Positions 51,120-60,208 of a stretch of DNA of 64,000 nucleotides are shown in pieces. The notes beneath the pieces were generated by a model that saw only the letters and a list, made by a program, of their open reading frames with translations, made no database searches and was not told where the DNA came from. Both the position numbers and the translations under genes were made by a program. The stretch spans positions 110,646 to 174,645 of the forward strand of contig NZ_JAJJZG010000006.1 in assembly GCF_021028995.1 (NCBI RefSeq), read 5' to 3'. The DNA is from Halobacterium sp. KA-4 (lineage in GTDB: Archaea; Halobacteriota; Halobacteria; Halobacteriales; Halobacteriaceae). The first letter of the stretch is position 1; the number at the start of each line of letters is the position of its first letter.

Positions 51120-52210
51120 GAGTCGATGAAAGGTGTGGGGGTGATGGTTGCTCGTTTGCCGGTGCCACGGACGACGACCTCCACGCTGGTGCCGTCATCG
51201 GCGTAGTCGGTGTCGACGTAGCCGAGGCCGATGGGTTCGTCGAGCGTCGGGCTCATCGTTCCGCTCGTAACTTCGCCGATGACGTCGCCGTCCTTCTGGA
51301 TGTCGTAGCCGTGGCGGGGGACGCCGCGCTCCTCAAGGACGAAGCCAACGAACGCCTCGTCGACGCCCGACTCCTTCTGGGCGGCGAGGCGGTCGCGGCC
51401 GACGAACTCGGTGTCGAGGTCAACGACGAAGCCGATGCCGGCCTCGTAGGGCGTGCGCGGGTTCTCTTCGTGGTGGAAGTCCTGTCCGGAGAGGAGAAGG
51501 CCGACCTCCAGCCGGAGCGTGTCGCGCGCGCCGAGCCCGCAGGGCTGGCAGTCGTTGGCGAACGCGTCCCAGACCGCGCCCGCACCGTCCGCCGGGAACA
51601 CAACCTCGAAGCCATCTTCGCCCGTGTAGCCGGTGTTGGCGACCCAGCACTCGACGCCCGCGACGTCGGCGTACTTCGCCTCGAAGCGACCGAGGTCAAG
51701 CACGGAGTCGTCGGCACGCGCCGCAACGAGTTCCGGTGCGTCGGGGCCCTGCACGGCGACCATACCGTACTCTCCGGTGACGTTGTCGACGGTCGCCGTG
51801 AGGTCGTGGTCGTCGCGGTAGTCGGTCCACCGCTCGTACATCTGCTCGTCGTGGCCAGCGTTCGGCACGAACAGGTACTCGGCGTCGTCGCCCTCGGGGA
51901 GCCGGTAGACGATAGTGTCGTCGAGCAGCACGCCCTCGTCGTCCGTGATTGCAGAGTACTGGGCGTCGCCCGGGTCGAGCGCGGCGACGTCGTTGGTCGT
52001 GAGCCGCTGCATCAACCGCTCGGCGTCCGGGCCGCCGACTTCTATTTCTCCCATGTGGGAGACGTCGAAGACGCCGGCCGACTCCCGGACGGCGGCGTGC
52101 TCAGTCCGGATGGAGTCGAATTCGACGGGCATCTCCCACCCGCCGAACTCCGTGAACTGCGCGCCGCGGTCGTCGTGGCGACCGTACAGCGGCGGCGTTC
52201 GGAGAGCCAT
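51116..52210 (-). CDS. gcvT: Aminomethyltransferase (glycine cleavage T protein)
   Basis: A 364-residue T-protein: [108 protein letters not shown] and [22 protein letters not shown]. It moves the methylene group to tetrahydrofolate (or the archaeal equivalent used) and frees ammonia. ATG 52210 fits the family; the extension to 52261 does not. First gene of the gcv group. Confidence 0.96.
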   Translation of the reverse strand: MALRTPPLYGRHDDRGAQFTEFGGWEMPVEFDSIRTEHAAVRESAGVFDVSHMGEIEVGGPDAERLMQRLTTNDVAALDPGDAQYSAITDDEGVLLDDTIVYRLPEGDDAEYLFVPNAGHDEQMYERWTDYRDDHDLTATVDNVTGEYGMVAVQGPDAPELVAARADDSVLDLGRFEAKYADVAGVECWVANTGYTGEDGFEVVFPADGAGAVWDAFANDCQPCGLGARDTLRLEVGLLLSGQDFHHEENPRTPYEAGIGFVVDLDTEFVGRDRLAAQKESGVDEAFVGFVLEERGVPRHGYDIQKDGDVIGEVTSGTMSPTLDEPIGLGYVDTDYADDGTSVEVVVRGTGKRATITPTPFIDS

Positions 52211-52296
52211 ACTCTTCGCGTCGGCGGCCGACAAGTAATGTTTTCGTATCCCGGGCGGCACACGACAACCCGGTTACCGGGCACTCGTGCTCGCTG

Positions 52297-52548
52297 TTAC
52301 TTCGCGTGGAGGATATAGAGGAGGTACACGCTGGACGCCGTGACTACGACGCCGAACAGCGCGAATCCGAGCGCGGCCATCCCGAGGCTGTAGAACGCAA
52401 CCTGGATCGACTGCAGGCCGACGAGCACGCCAAGCACGGCGAGCACTGTCCAGACGACCGTCGAGAGCATCGAGCGCGCTGCCTTCGAGAGTTCCTCGCG
52501 GACGACGTCTCGGATGTCGGCTTCAGTCAAGTCCTCGGAGTCGGACAC
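52297..52548 (-). CDS. Small two-helix membrane protein
   Basis: An 83-residue protein: an acidic amphipathic head MSDSEDLTEADIRDVVREELSKAARSML, then STVVWTVLAVLGVLVGLQSIQVAFY and LGMAALGFALFGVVVTASSVYLLYILHAK as two transmembrane segments. No family recognised; such small proteins are common in haloarchaea. It lies upstream of gcvT on the same strand with an 86-bp gap, and is divergent from the NYN gene at 52631. Confidence 0.75.
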   Translation of the reverse strand: MSDSEDLTEADIRDVVREELSKAARSMLSTVVWTVLAVLGVLVGLQSIQVAFYSLGMAALGFALFGVVVTASSVYLLYILHAK

Positions 52549-52630
52549 AAACGGTGGTATTGTCCCGAACCACTACAGTGTACCGCCGTGCTTCCGGCAC
52601 GCATTTGTCGGGGCGCGCCCGAACGCGGGT

Positions 52631-53080
52631 ATGCAGCGACTCAGTGGCCTGCTCGATGGGGACGGCGATGCAGCCGTCGCCCTATTTGTGGACGGGCCGA
52701 ACGTCCTCCGCGAGGAGTTCAACGTTGACTTGGACGACGTCCGGGAGACCGCGGAGGCAGCCGGCCGGCTGGCCGTGACGCGGCTGTACGTCGACGAGCA
52801 CGCGACGCCCGAACTGATGCAGGCCGCCGAGGCCCGTGGCTACGACGTCCGCGTGACCAGCGGCGACGTGGACGTGAAGCTCGCGGTGGACGCGACCGAA
52901 CTCGTCGTTGAGGGCGGCGTGGACGTGCTCGCTGTCGCCTCCCGAGACACGGACTTCAAGCCCGTGTTGGAGACCGCCGGACGACGAGGCATCCGCACGC
53001 TCGCCATCGCGCCCGGCGAGCACGGGCGGTCGGACGCGCTCCGGAACGCCGCCGACGACGCGGTCGTGCTCGGCGAGTAG
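52631..53080 (+). CDS. NYN-domain (PIN-like nuclease) protein
   Basis: A 149-residue protein starting at ATG 52631: AVALFVDGPNVLREEFNVDLDDVRETAEAAGRLAVTRLYVDEHATPELMQAAEARGYDVRVTSGDVDVKLAVDATELVVEGGVDVLAVASRDTDFKPVLETAGRRGIRTLAIAPG. The acidic set D-G-P-N, D-V-D-V-K and S-R-D-T-D-F is that of NYN/PIN-like ribonucleases (LabA/TIGR00288 type), which cut RNA with bound metal. It has no fused partner domain. The TatD-like gene follows 39 bp later in the same direction. Confidence 0.9.
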   Translation: MQRLSGLLDGDGDAAVALFVDGPNVLREEFNVDLDDVRETAEAAGRLAVTRLYVDEHATPELMQAAEARGYDVRVTSGDVDVKLAVDATELVVEGGVDVLAVASRDTDFKPVLETAGRRGIRTLAIAPGEHGRSDALRNAADDAVVLGE

Positions 53081-53119
53081 ACGAACAGATTTTCGAGGGC
53101 GACGCGCCAACCCCGGGCC

Positions 53120-53965
53120 ATGACCGACCTCGGGACGCCCGTACTGGACAACCACCTCCACCTCGACGCCGACAATCGCAGTATCGACGCCGTCGAGGAC
53201 TTCACTCACCTCGGCGGAACACACCTGCTCGTCGTGAACAAGCCGTCGTGGCACCACGGCATCGAAGCCGACGAGGGCGCGGACTTCCGGCCCGTCTTCG
53301 AAGAGACCATCGACCTCGTCGAGCAAGCCAGCGAAGTCCTACCGGGCCGCGCGTGGCCCGTGCTCGGCGTCCATCCCGGCCTGATTTCGCGACTGGTGGA
53401 CGACCGCGGCTTCACGCCCGAGGAAGCGGGCGAACTGATGCGCGCGGGCATCGACGTCGCCGCAGAGTACGCGAGCGACGGTCACGCAGTCGCGTTGAAG
53501 TCCGGCCGTCCGCACTACGACGTCAGCGACGCGGTCTGGGAGGCCTCGAACGAGGTTATCCGGCACGCCTGCACGCGCGCCGCCGAGACCGGGGTCGCGC
53601 TCCAACTCCACACCGAATCGACCGAGGACCTCACGGACATCGCGGAGTGGGCCGAGGCCGCCGGCCTGCCGCCCGAGCGCGTCGTGAAACACTACGCGAG
53701 CGGTGAACTCGACGGCGTCACGAAGAGCGTGATGTGCGACAAAGAGTACCTGGAGACCGCCGTCGAGGTCGGCGAGCCGTTCCTAATGGAGACGGACTTC
53801 GTGGACGACGCCGACCGTCCGGGCGCGGTGATGGGGCCGAAGACGGTGCCGCGACGCGTGCGCTGGCTCCAGGAGAAGGGCCACGACGAGGCCGTCCGGC
53901 TCGCGCACGTCGAGACCCCCGAAGCCGTCTACGGCATCGACACCCGCGGGACACTCGACGAGTAA
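53120..53965 (+). CDS. TatD-related metal-dependent hydrolase
   Basis: A 281-residue amidohydrolase-fold protein: TPVLDNHLHLDADNRSIDAVEDF (HxH metal site), VLGVHPGLISRLVDD, ALKSGRPHYD, GVALQLHTESTEDLTDIAEWAEAAGL (second His), RVVKHYASGE (third), and FLMETDFVDDADRPGAVMGPKTVPRRVRWL (Asp). The set matches the archaeal TatD-like branch, presumed nuclease or hydrolase. Whether it acts on DNA or a small molecule is unknown. Neighbouring NYN nuclease hints at nucleic-acid metabolism. Confidence 0.88.
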   Translation: MTDLGTPVLDNHLHLDADNRSIDAVEDFTHLGGTHLLVVNKPSWHHGIEADEGADFRPVFEETIDLVEQASEVLPGRAWPVLGVHPGLISRLVDDRGFTPEEAGELMRAGIDVAAEYASDGHAVALKSGRPHYDVSDAVWEASNEVIRHACTRAAETGVALQLHTESTEDLTDIAEWAEAAGLPPERVVKHYASGELDGVTKSVMCDKEYLETAVEVGEPFLMETDFVDDADRPGAVMGPKTVPRRVRWLQEKGHDEAVRLAHVETPEAVYGIDTRGTLDE

Positions 53966-54066
53966 CAAGCAGGCGGTGGACCCGGGCTGTCACGGACCGT
54001 GCGGACGCGTGACTCGCCGCTCCGTTGAAGGAAAGGCCTTTGTCTCGGGCGGCCGGCGTACGGAGT

Positions 54067-54645
54067 ATGAGTGCCCCCGAGGAGGAGTTCTACTCCGAGG
54101 AACGCTGGCAGAACTGGCTCGACCGGCTGCGCGACGAGGACATCGATCCGGAGGACGAGGACTCCGCGCGCCTGCTCCTGAACCTCCAGGACGACGTCGC
54201 CATCGCGGTCGCGAAAATCCTGAAGGCGTACGACAACGACGCCATCGACGACGAGGAAGCCCTCGAAGAGCTCACCGACATCCGCGAGGTCGTGCTCTCC
54301 GAGCCCGACTTCGAGGACGAGGACAAGCTCATGCTCGTCGACGGCGTCCAGACGAGCCTCGTCTGCGTGTTCTACAGCGCCGAGCAGTACATCGCCGACG
54401 GCGTCGCCGACGAGACTGACGTCACCGGCTACGTGCAGGCCGCCGTCGAAGCCGAACAGGAAGAGGACCTCGACCGCGCGCTCGGCCTGAGCGCCTGCGC
54501 CGGCACGCGCGTCATCGACGGCGACGACCTCAACATGGACATCCTTGACGACGTCGAGTACGGCCTCGTCACGGAGTGGGTCAACGGCCTCGACAGCCTC
54601 CAGAGCGCGCTCTCGGACCCGGAAGTCATCGAAGACGACGACTGA
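54067..54645 (+). CDS. DUF2150 family protein
   Basis: A 192-residue acidic protein: EEEFYSEERWQNWLDRLRDEDIDPEDEDSARLLLNLQDDVAIAVAKILKAYDNDAIDDEEALEELTDIREVVLSEPDFEDEDKLMLVDGVQTSLVCVFYSAEQYIADG and ALGLSACAGTRVIDGDDLNMDILDDVEYGLVTEWVNGLDSLQ. I know this as the archaeal DUF2150 family, with no known activity. ATG 54067 follows directly on a short leader. It is a single gene with clear gaps on both sides. Confidence 0.88.
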   Translation: MSAPEEEFYSEERWQNWLDRLRDEDIDPEDEDSARLLLNLQDDVAIAVAKILKAYDNDAIDDEEALEELTDIREVVLSEPDFEDEDKLMLVDGVQTSLVCVFYSAEQYIADGVADETDVTGYVQAAVEAEQEEDLDRALGLSACAGTRVIDGDDLNMDILDDVEYGLVTEWVNGLDSLQSALSDPEVIEDDD

Positions 54646-54705
54646 CGACCGCGAGCCAGCCTGCCGCAGGCTACTGTTGGCGACGCCGCAGTAGGCGTCG
54701 CGTTT

Positions 54706-56163
54706 ATGCCGCTGCCCGCACGAGTCCACACAACCGTGCGTTTCAGGGACGACAACAGGGCTGTCACGGTCCAGATCGGGGCCGTGTTGCTCTTCGCCAC
54801 GCTCATCATCGCGCTCTCGCTCTACCAGGCGACAGTCGTCCCCTCGCAGAACGCCGACATCGAGTACAAGCACAGCCAGACCGTCCAGAATCAGATGACG
54901 GACGTGCGGAACGGACTGCTCCGTTCGGCTGCAACTGGGAACTCGCAGCCGGTCTCGGTCGCGCTCGGCACCCAGTACCCTTCTCGGGTCTTTCTGATGA
55001 ACCCGCCGCCAGCGACGGGCACGCTGCGGACGGGAAGTTACGAGAACAGCACGATTCGCGTGTCGAATATTAACGCGACGAACGAGGAGACCAGACACTT
55101 CCTGAACGGGAGTTGGACGGCGTCCACGAAGTATCTCGAATACGAGCCGAACTACCACGAGTACGACAATGCGCCGAATCTCCTCTATGAGACGTCGATA
55201 CTCTCGAACTTCTACCCGAACACGAACAGCGGCACCGCGATTCCGCTCACCGAGCAGCTGCTCGTGGACAACGAGACGCGGACTATCACGCTCGTCACGC
55301 TCAACGGCTCGCTGAGCACGACGCGCGCGAGTTCGGTGACAGTCAGTCCGGAGACGCTGAGCGCGCCCTACCAGCGCGTCCAGGTCCAGCCGAACGAGGC
55401 CGGTGAGCCAGTAAACGTCTCCGTACCGACGCGACTGTCGGCGAGTCAGCTGGAGGACCGGACTGACCTCGGCAGTCACCCCGGCGTCATCGACGTCGTC
55501 GACACGCCCGAGGACCGCGTCGTCGTCCAAGTGGACTGGACCGACCAATTCACGCTCCAGACCGCGCGCGTCGGCGTCGGGAGCGGGACGGAGAATCCGC
55601 CAGCGCACTACCTAACGCTCGTTGAGAATCGTGGCGACCGAGTGACTGTGGAAGCGCGGGACCGGTTCAACAACGCGGAGAGTGGCGTTCGAGTGAACGT
55701 CAGCGATGGAAAAGCGTTGTTCGAGCGGAACGAGACGCCAACCGACGAGAGCGGCCGAGCGACGTTCGAAGTGACAGATGGCACTTCGGGGAACGCGACA
55801 CTCAGAATTCTCGAAAATGCCACTACCTACGAGCGTGTGAGAGTAGACGTTGACGCGACGCGTAGCGGTGACAGCGATAATGGACCGACGTACGGAGTCA
55901 CGATAAATAGTGCGAGCGCTGCAGGTGGCGGAAATAACATCGAAGTTGAGTTCAGTGCCGACACTACCGACGACAACGCGACTGTGGTGATACAGTCACT
56001 GGAGGATGGGACAGTCCGAGAGGAGACTGAGAATATCGCAGTCGAGGACACGCAACCGCAGACCGAGAATGTGAAGGGTGCGAACCAAGCAACGGGTGTT
56101 CGCGTTATTCTGTACGATGAAGACGGAATCGAGCAAGACAGAGACGTAGTGCCATATTCATAA
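54706..56163 (+). CDS. Exported pilin-like protein with Ig-like (Big-1) domain
   Basis: A 485-residue protein. After a short basic head (RFRDDN) comes one hydrophobic helix AVTVQIGAVLLFATLIIALSLYQATVVPSQN, a type IV pilin-like N-terminus, then a helical stalk. The rest is Asn/Thr/Ser-rich and extracellular in style, with many N-x-S/T sites. Residues about 300-370 (DRVTVEARDRFNNAESGVRVNVSDGKALFE...TDESGRATFEVT) look like a Big-1/invasin-type Ig domain. The last third has lower GC and more AT-ending codons than its neighbours, hinting at recombination or fast change. Likely cell-surface; function unknown. Confidence 0.82.
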   Translation: MPLPARVHTTVRFRDDNRAVTVQIGAVLLFATLIIALSLYQATVVPSQNADIEYKHSQTVQNQMTDVRNGLLRSAATGNSQPVSVALGTQYPSRVFLMNPPPATGTLRTGSYENSTIRVSNINATNEETRHFLNGSWTASTKYLEYEPNYHEYDNAPNLLYETSILSNFYPNTNSGTAIPLTEQLLVDNETRTITLVTLNGSLSTTRASSVTVSPETLSAPYQRVQVQPNEAGEPVNVSVPTRLSASQLEDRTDLGSHPGVIDVVDTPEDRVVVQVDWTDQFTLQTARVGVGSGTENPPAHYLTLVENRGDRVTVEARDRFNNAESGVRVNVSDGKALFERNETPTDESGRATFEVTDGTSGNATLRILENATTYERVRVDVDATRSGDSDNGPTYGVTINSASAAGGGNNIEVEFSADTTDDNATVVIQSLEDGTVREETENIAVEDTQPQTENVKGANQATGVRVILYDEDGIEQDRDVVPYS

Positions 56164-56234
56164 ACCAGAATAGTCGACACGCGTCGAAATCAACCATCGA
56201 CAAACCCATATGACCGTTTCGCGTAGACGAGGGC

Positions 56235-57572
56235 ATGACTAGCGTCGGCATCGACGCCATCGAAGTGCGAACGGGGCGGCTGAAACTCGACCTCGCGGAG
56301 ACGTTCGCGCCCGAGCAGGGCGACGACCCCGAGAAGTACACGAAAGGACTGGGCTTGTTCTCGTCGTCGTTCCCGGACGCCTACGAGGACATCGTGACGA
56401 TGGGCGCGAACGCCGCGCACCGCCTGATGGAGCGGAAGGGCCTCGAACCCGAGGACATCGGGCGTATCGACGTCGCGACGGAGTCCTCGTTCGACAACTC
56501 GAAGCCGGTGTCGACGTACATCGCCGGGTGTCTCGAACAGGTCTACGACGGTGACTTCCACCACGCGAACAAGGGCGAGCGGAAGTTCGCGTGTATCGCG
56601 GGCACGCAGTCGCTGGACGACGCGGTGAATTGGATTCTCGCGGGGCGGAACCGCGGGCGCGGCGCGCTCGTCATCGCGACCGACACCGCGCTGTACGCGC
56701 GGGACTCCTCAGGCGAGGCGACGCAGGGCGCGGGCGCGGTCGCCATGTACATCACCGAGGACCCGGACCTCGTGAAACTCTCCACGGAGCAGGGGTACGG
56801 CTCCGCGGACGAGACGGACTTCCTGAAGCCGAACCAGCAGTTCCCGAGCGTGGACGGCAAGCGCTCGGTTCAGGTGTACCTCGCACGGATGCGCGAAGCC
56901 CTCGAAGACTTCGAGCGCGCCGCGGGCGACACCCACCCCGACGACTACGCGTTCATCCCGTTCCACACGCCGTTCCCCGGCATGGTGCGGAAGGCCGCGG
57001 TACTCGGCTACCGGCACATGATTCGCGGGACGGACGTCGAGGAGGCGCTCGCCGACGACATCGGCCGGCAGCCGCGCCGCGACGACTTCGACTCCCGCGA
57101 AGCGTTCGAGGACGCCATCCGAGAGTACGTCGACGACCTCAAGGAGACCGACGCGTACCGCGAGTGGTACGGCGAGGCCATCGACCCGACGCTGGACATC
57201 TCCAGTCAGGTCGGGAATTGGTACACGGGCTCGGTCCACATCGCGCGCGTCAGCGCGCTCAAGCACGCCGTCGAGCAGGGCCGCGACCTCGCCGGTCAGA
57301 AGCTCCTCGTGGCGTCGTACGGTTCCGGCGCGCAGGCCGAGATTCACGAGGAGACCGTCCAGCCCGGCTTCGAGGACGAGGTCGCCGAACTGAATGTCGA
57401 TGCGGAGGTTGAGCGCCGCTACGACCTCTCGTTCTCGGAGTACGAGCAGATTCACGACCGGCACAACCACGAGAAATCCGTCGAGTTGGAGCCATTCACG
57501 CAGCCTGACAGTGAATTCGTCTTCGACGGCTGGGGCCCAATGAACGAGCGCCAATACACCTACATCGAGTAG
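56235..57572 (+). CDS. hmgB: Hydroxymethylglutaryl-CoA synthase
   Basis: A 445-residue thiolase-fold enzyme: VGIDAIEVRTGRLKLDLAETFAPEQGDDPEKYTKGLGL, DVATESSFDNSKPVSTYIAG (catalytic Glu), FACIAGTQSLDDAVNWIL with nucleophile C120, and AFIPFHTPFPGMVRKAAV (catalytic His). It condenses acetyl-CoA with acetoacetyl-CoA to HMG-CoA, the second step of mevalonate synthesis and so of archaeal membrane lipids. The full eukaryote-like length is typical of haloarchaea. Transcribed alone. Confidence 0.95.
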   Translation: MTSVGIDAIEVRTGRLKLDLAETFAPEQGDDPEKYTKGLGLFSSSFPDAYEDIVTMGANAAHRLMERKGLEPEDIGRIDVATESSFDNSKPVSTYIAGCLEQVYDGDFHHANKGERKFACIAGTQSLDDAVNWILAGRNRGRGALVIATDTALYARDSSGEATQGAGAVAMYITEDPDLVKLSTEQGYGSADETDFLKPNQQFPSVDGKRSVQVYLARMREALEDFERAAGDTHPDDYAFIPFHTPFPGMVRKAAVLGYRHMIRGTDVEEALADDIGRQPRRDDFDSREAFEDAIREYVDDLKETDAYREWYGEAIDPTLDISSQVGNWYTGSVHIARVSALKHAVEQGRDLAGQKLLVASYGSGAQAEIHEETVQPGFEDEVAELNVDAEVERRYDLSFSEYEQIHDRHNHEKSVELEPFTQPDSEFVFDGWGPMNERQYTYIE

Positions 57573-57601
57573 TTAACGGTCTTCAAGCACGAGCGCTCGC
57601 T

Positions 57602-58309
57602 TCAGGCGTGTTCTCGGAGTGCGTCCAGCATCTCCTCGATATCCATTTCTGTGACTGCCAGCGAATAGCCATCGCGTTGTGCGAGCGCGGGTGCGTGTTC
57701 CCAGAGGTCGTCTGTGGAGAGGCCGTGGAGGAGCACGGCGTTCGGCGTGGGGTTGACGACGCGTAGTGCGACCAGCGGGCTCTCGCCGCGGGAGACGTTC
57801 GTGAAGGAGAGCACGCGGCTCGTGGACTGGCCGTAGAGCCGGTAGAACTCGTCGGCGCGCAGTCGGCGGATGGCTTCGATGGAGTCGATGACGGTGTGGC
57901 CGGTGACGGTGTCGCGGTCGCCCTCGACGACTTCGGTGGCGTCAACGGCGTCGTACAGTTCGCCGGCGGGGAGCGCTGTTGGATACTCTTGGAGGTCGAG
58001 GACGACGTCGCTGTCGAAGCCTGCGGAGAGCACGCGGCCGTACTGGCGGATGTGGTCGCCGCCGCGGCGCTCGTCGATGTCCAGCAGCGCCTCGACGACG
58101 CGCGTGACGAGCGCGATGCCAGGGCTGGAGCGGCGGCCGCTCTCGTAGTCAGAGACGACAGACGACGAAACGTCGAGCTCCTCGGCGAGGGCGGTCTGGG
58201 AGACGTCGAAGTCCGTGCGCCACTTCCGGAGTGTGGCGCCAGGGTCGTCGCTGAGCGTGATGTCGCCGGCGATGCGCTCGGCGAGGTCCGCGCGCGGGTC
58301 GTCAGTCAT
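57602..58309 (-). CDS. XRE-type transcriptional regulator (COG1709-like)
   Basis: A 235-residue protein. Residues 20-75 form a helix-turn-helix: GATLRKWRTDFDVSQTALAEELDVSSSVVSDYESGRRSSPGIALVTRVVEALLDID. The rest is an effector-like domain (DVVLDLQEYPTALPAGELYDAVDATEVVEGDRDTVTGHTVIDSIEAIRRLRADEFYRLYGQSTSRVLSFTNVSRGESPLVALRVVNPTPNAVLLHGL). This arrangement matches an archaeal regulator family (COG1709) of unknown targets. A nested palindrome sits 14 bp upstream of its start and suggests autoregulation. Confidence 0.88.
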   Translation of the reverse strand: MTDDPRADLAERIAGDITLSDDPGATLRKWRTDFDVSQTALAEELDVSSSVVSDYESGRRSSPGIALVTRVVEALLDIDERRGGDHIRQYGRVLSAGFDSDVVLDLQEYPTALPAGELYDAVDATEVVEGDRDTVTGHTVIDSIEAIRRLRADEFYRLYGQSTSRVLSFTNVSRGESPLVALRVVNPTPNAVLLHGLSTDDLWEHAPALAQRDGYSLAVTEMDIEEMLDALREHA

Positions 58310-58322
58310 GGCCGAAATTCAG

Positions 58323-58360
58323 GTGTCGCCGGCAAAAAGTCTGCCGGAGAACTTCGACAC
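58323..58360. promoter_or_regulatory. Nested palindrome upstream of XRE regulator
   Basis: Two concentric inverted repeats: inner CCGGCA (58329-58334) and TGCCGG (58342-58347), outer GTGTCG (58323-58328) and CGACAC (58355-58360). It sits in the divergent gap between the regulator (start 58309) and the gene at 58407. Position and symmetry fit an operator bound by a dimer or tetramer of the regulator itself; binding is inferred. Confidence 0.5.
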
Positions 58361-58406
58361 GTGCCGAAGAGAAAGACCCATTCTCACGTGAGACAGTGAC
58401 ACACGT

Positions 58407-59039
58407 ATGCCTTCGACGGTCGTCCACGTGGCGTTCGGCGCGCTGGTGGCGACAGCGCTGCTCCGGGAGTTCGACGCGAAGACGCTCGCAGTGGTCTGCG
58501 CGTTCGCCGCGCTCCCGGACGTCGACACCTTCCTCGGCGTCTGGATCGCCGGCGGCCACCGCGCGCTCCTCCACACGGCGCTGTTGCCCGCCGTCCTCGG
58601 TGCGCTGGTCGTCTGGGACACGCGCCGCGCGGAGTCGTGGCTCCACGCGAAGTTCGGCCGCGACGGCCCGCACGTCGCGGTCGTGGGTGTCGTTGCGCTC
58701 CTGTTCGGCGGCATCCTCCCAGACTTAATGACCAACGGCGTGAACCTCCTCTACCCGCTGCACGACCGCTTCTACACGTTCACGGGCTCGCTGGAGCTCT
58801 CCAGCACGGAGGGCGTCGTCCAGACGTTCGTCGACTTCGGCGACGAGCCCGGAGGCGGCGGTACGGTCGGCGGGACGACCGAGAACACGCACTACTACAC
58901 GGGCGTCGACCTCGAACGCGGCAGCGACCCCGCGAACGCCGAGCGCGTGTTCCCCGTCGTCGCCTCGGGCTTCCAGTTGGTCGTCGTGCTCACCGCCGTC
59001 GCGGGCGCCGTCGGGCGGTTCCGAGAAGCCAAACGCTAA
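58407..59039 (+). CDS. YdjM-like membrane-bound metal-dependent hydrolase
   Basis: A 210-residue membrane protein: MPSTVVHVAFGALVATALL, FAALPDVDTFLGVWIAGGHRALLHTALLPAVLGALVVWDTRR and LLFGGILPDLMTNGVNLLYPLHDRFYTF. The motif set (VH near the start, LPDVD, HRALLHT, LPDLMTNG) is that of the YdjM/DUF457 family of predicted membrane metal-dependent hydrolases. Four to five helices; substrate unknown. Divergent from the XRE regulator, which may control it. Confidence 0.85.
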   Translation: MPSTVVHVAFGALVATALLREFDAKTLAVVCAFAALPDVDTFLGVWIAGGHRALLHTALLPAVLGALVVWDTRRAESWLHAKFGRDGPHVAVVGVVALLFGGILPDLMTNGVNLLYPLHDRFYTFTGSLELSSTEGVVQTFVDFGDEPGGGGTVGGTTENTHYYTGVDLERGSDPANAERVFPVVASGFQLVVVLTAVAGAVGRFREAKR

Positions 59040-59063
59040 CGCCGCGACAGTCCAAGCCGAGGT

Positions 59064-59546
59064 ATGGTCAGGCCGTACACGGACGCGGACAGCGACGCCC
59101 TCTGGGAATTAAAACGTGGCTTCGAGACGGGACTCGGCGAGGGCACGGGCGACGAGGCCAAGCAGGCCACCTACGAGGCGAAACTCGACGAAGCGTACCG
59201 GAGCGACTGGCTCGACTGGGTCGACCGCTGTGTCACCGAGAACGAGCGTTGCGTGCAGGTCGCCGAGCGCGAGGACGGACTCGCGGGCTACGTCTTCGTG
59301 CTCCCCGAATCGATGGCGTTCGTCTGGGACGCCGCCGTGCTCAACGAGGTTTACGTCGCACCCGATTTCCGCGGCACGAGCGTCGCGGACGACCTGATGG
59401 AGGCCGCGCTCAGCGTCGCGCGCGAGCAGTCGCTACCGCTGGACCGGATGGTGTTAGACGTTGACCGGCAGAACGAGCGCGCGAAGGCGTTCTACGAGCG
59501 CTACGGCTTCGAGCACTGGGGCGAGATGGTCGCCCGAGACCTCTAG
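59064..59546 (+). CDS. GNAT-family N-acetyltransferase
   Basis: A 160-residue GNAT protein: VRPYTDADSDALWELKRGFETGLGEG, VAEREDGLAGYVFVLPE, AAVLNEVYVAPDFRGTSVADDLMEAALSVAREQSLPLDRMVLDVDRQNERAKAFYERYGFEHWGEMVARDL. The acetyl-CoA loop is DFRGTSVADDL (in place of R/Q-x-x-G-x-G/A). Substrate unknown. It follows the hydrolase gene after 24 bp and its 3' end overlaps the convergent gene at 59543. Confidence 0.9.
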   Translation: MVRPYTDADSDALWELKRGFETGLGEGTGDEAKQATYEAKLDEAYRSDWLDWVDRCVTENERCVQVAEREDGLAGYVFVLPESMAFVWDAAVLNEVYVAPDFRGTSVADDLMEAALSVAREQSLPLDRMVLDVDRQNERAKAFYERYGFEHWGEMVARDL

Positions 59547-60118
59547 GTCGACGTGACGGCACCGAGCGCGCCGCCGATGCCGCCGAAGACTGCGGGGTAG
59601 ACGACGCCAGCGAGCAGCACGCCGAGCGCGTACTCGGGGTGAATCGCGCTCCCGCCCGAGGCGTACTCGAAGACGAACAGGCCAGCAATTGCGAGCACGA
59701 CATAGCCGAGGACGACGCGAGCGCCGATTTGTGCGCCCCCGGACGCGTCGGCGGCGTTCGCGCGGCGTGCGAGCACGAAGCCGGCGAGCACGACGACGAC
59801 CGCGGGCACGAGGTACAGCAGCATCGGCGCGCTCCCGTCCGCGATGAGGTTCCGGGTGGCCTGCCCGCTGCCCAGCGACGGGACGGTGAACGAGACGCCA
59901 TGGGCATTGTAGAATAGCCAGCCGACGGCCTTCCACGTCGGAATCGGGTCGCCGCCGAGGAGTTCCACGATGGCGTTGTAGCCTTCGAGTTGCTCTTGGA
60001 CGGATGACCCCTGCCAGAGGTACGTGAGGAGGTAGCCGAGCACGTACGCGACGGCACCGGCGGCGGCACCGATGCCGAGGTCAGTGCTGCGGGAGTTGCG
60101 GGGGACTCGTTCGGACAT
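59543..60118 (-). CDS. Haloarchaeal membrane protein of unknown function
   Basis: A 191-residue protein with about five helices: GIGAAAGAVAYVLGYLLTYLWQG, an extracellular-like loop VQEQLEGYNAIVELLGGDPIPTWKAVGWLFYNAHGVSFTVPSLG, MLLYLVPAVVVVLAGFVLARRANAAD, ARVVLGYVVLAIAGLFVFEYASG and ALGVLLAGVVYPAVFGGIGGALGAV. I recognise the pattern as a common haloarchaeal family but know no function. It overlaps the GNAT gene tail by 4 bp. Confidence 0.75.
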   Translation of the reverse strand: MSERVPRNSRSTDLGIGAAAGAVAYVLGYLLTYLWQGSSVQEQLEGYNAIVELLGGDPIPTWKAVGWLFYNAHGVSFTVPSLGSGQATRNLIADGSAPMLLYLVPAVVVVLAGFVLARRANAADASGGAQIGARVVLGYVVLAIAGLFVFEYASGGSAIHPEYALGVLLAGVVYPAVFGGIGGALGAVTST

Positions 60119-60208
60119 GGTTGTGATGCTCGCTGTGGAGTAAAAAGGCTTTGTGGCGACTGAACCAGGCCGAATCTCCGAGCGGCGCGGCGACGCGACG
60201 ACGCCCGG

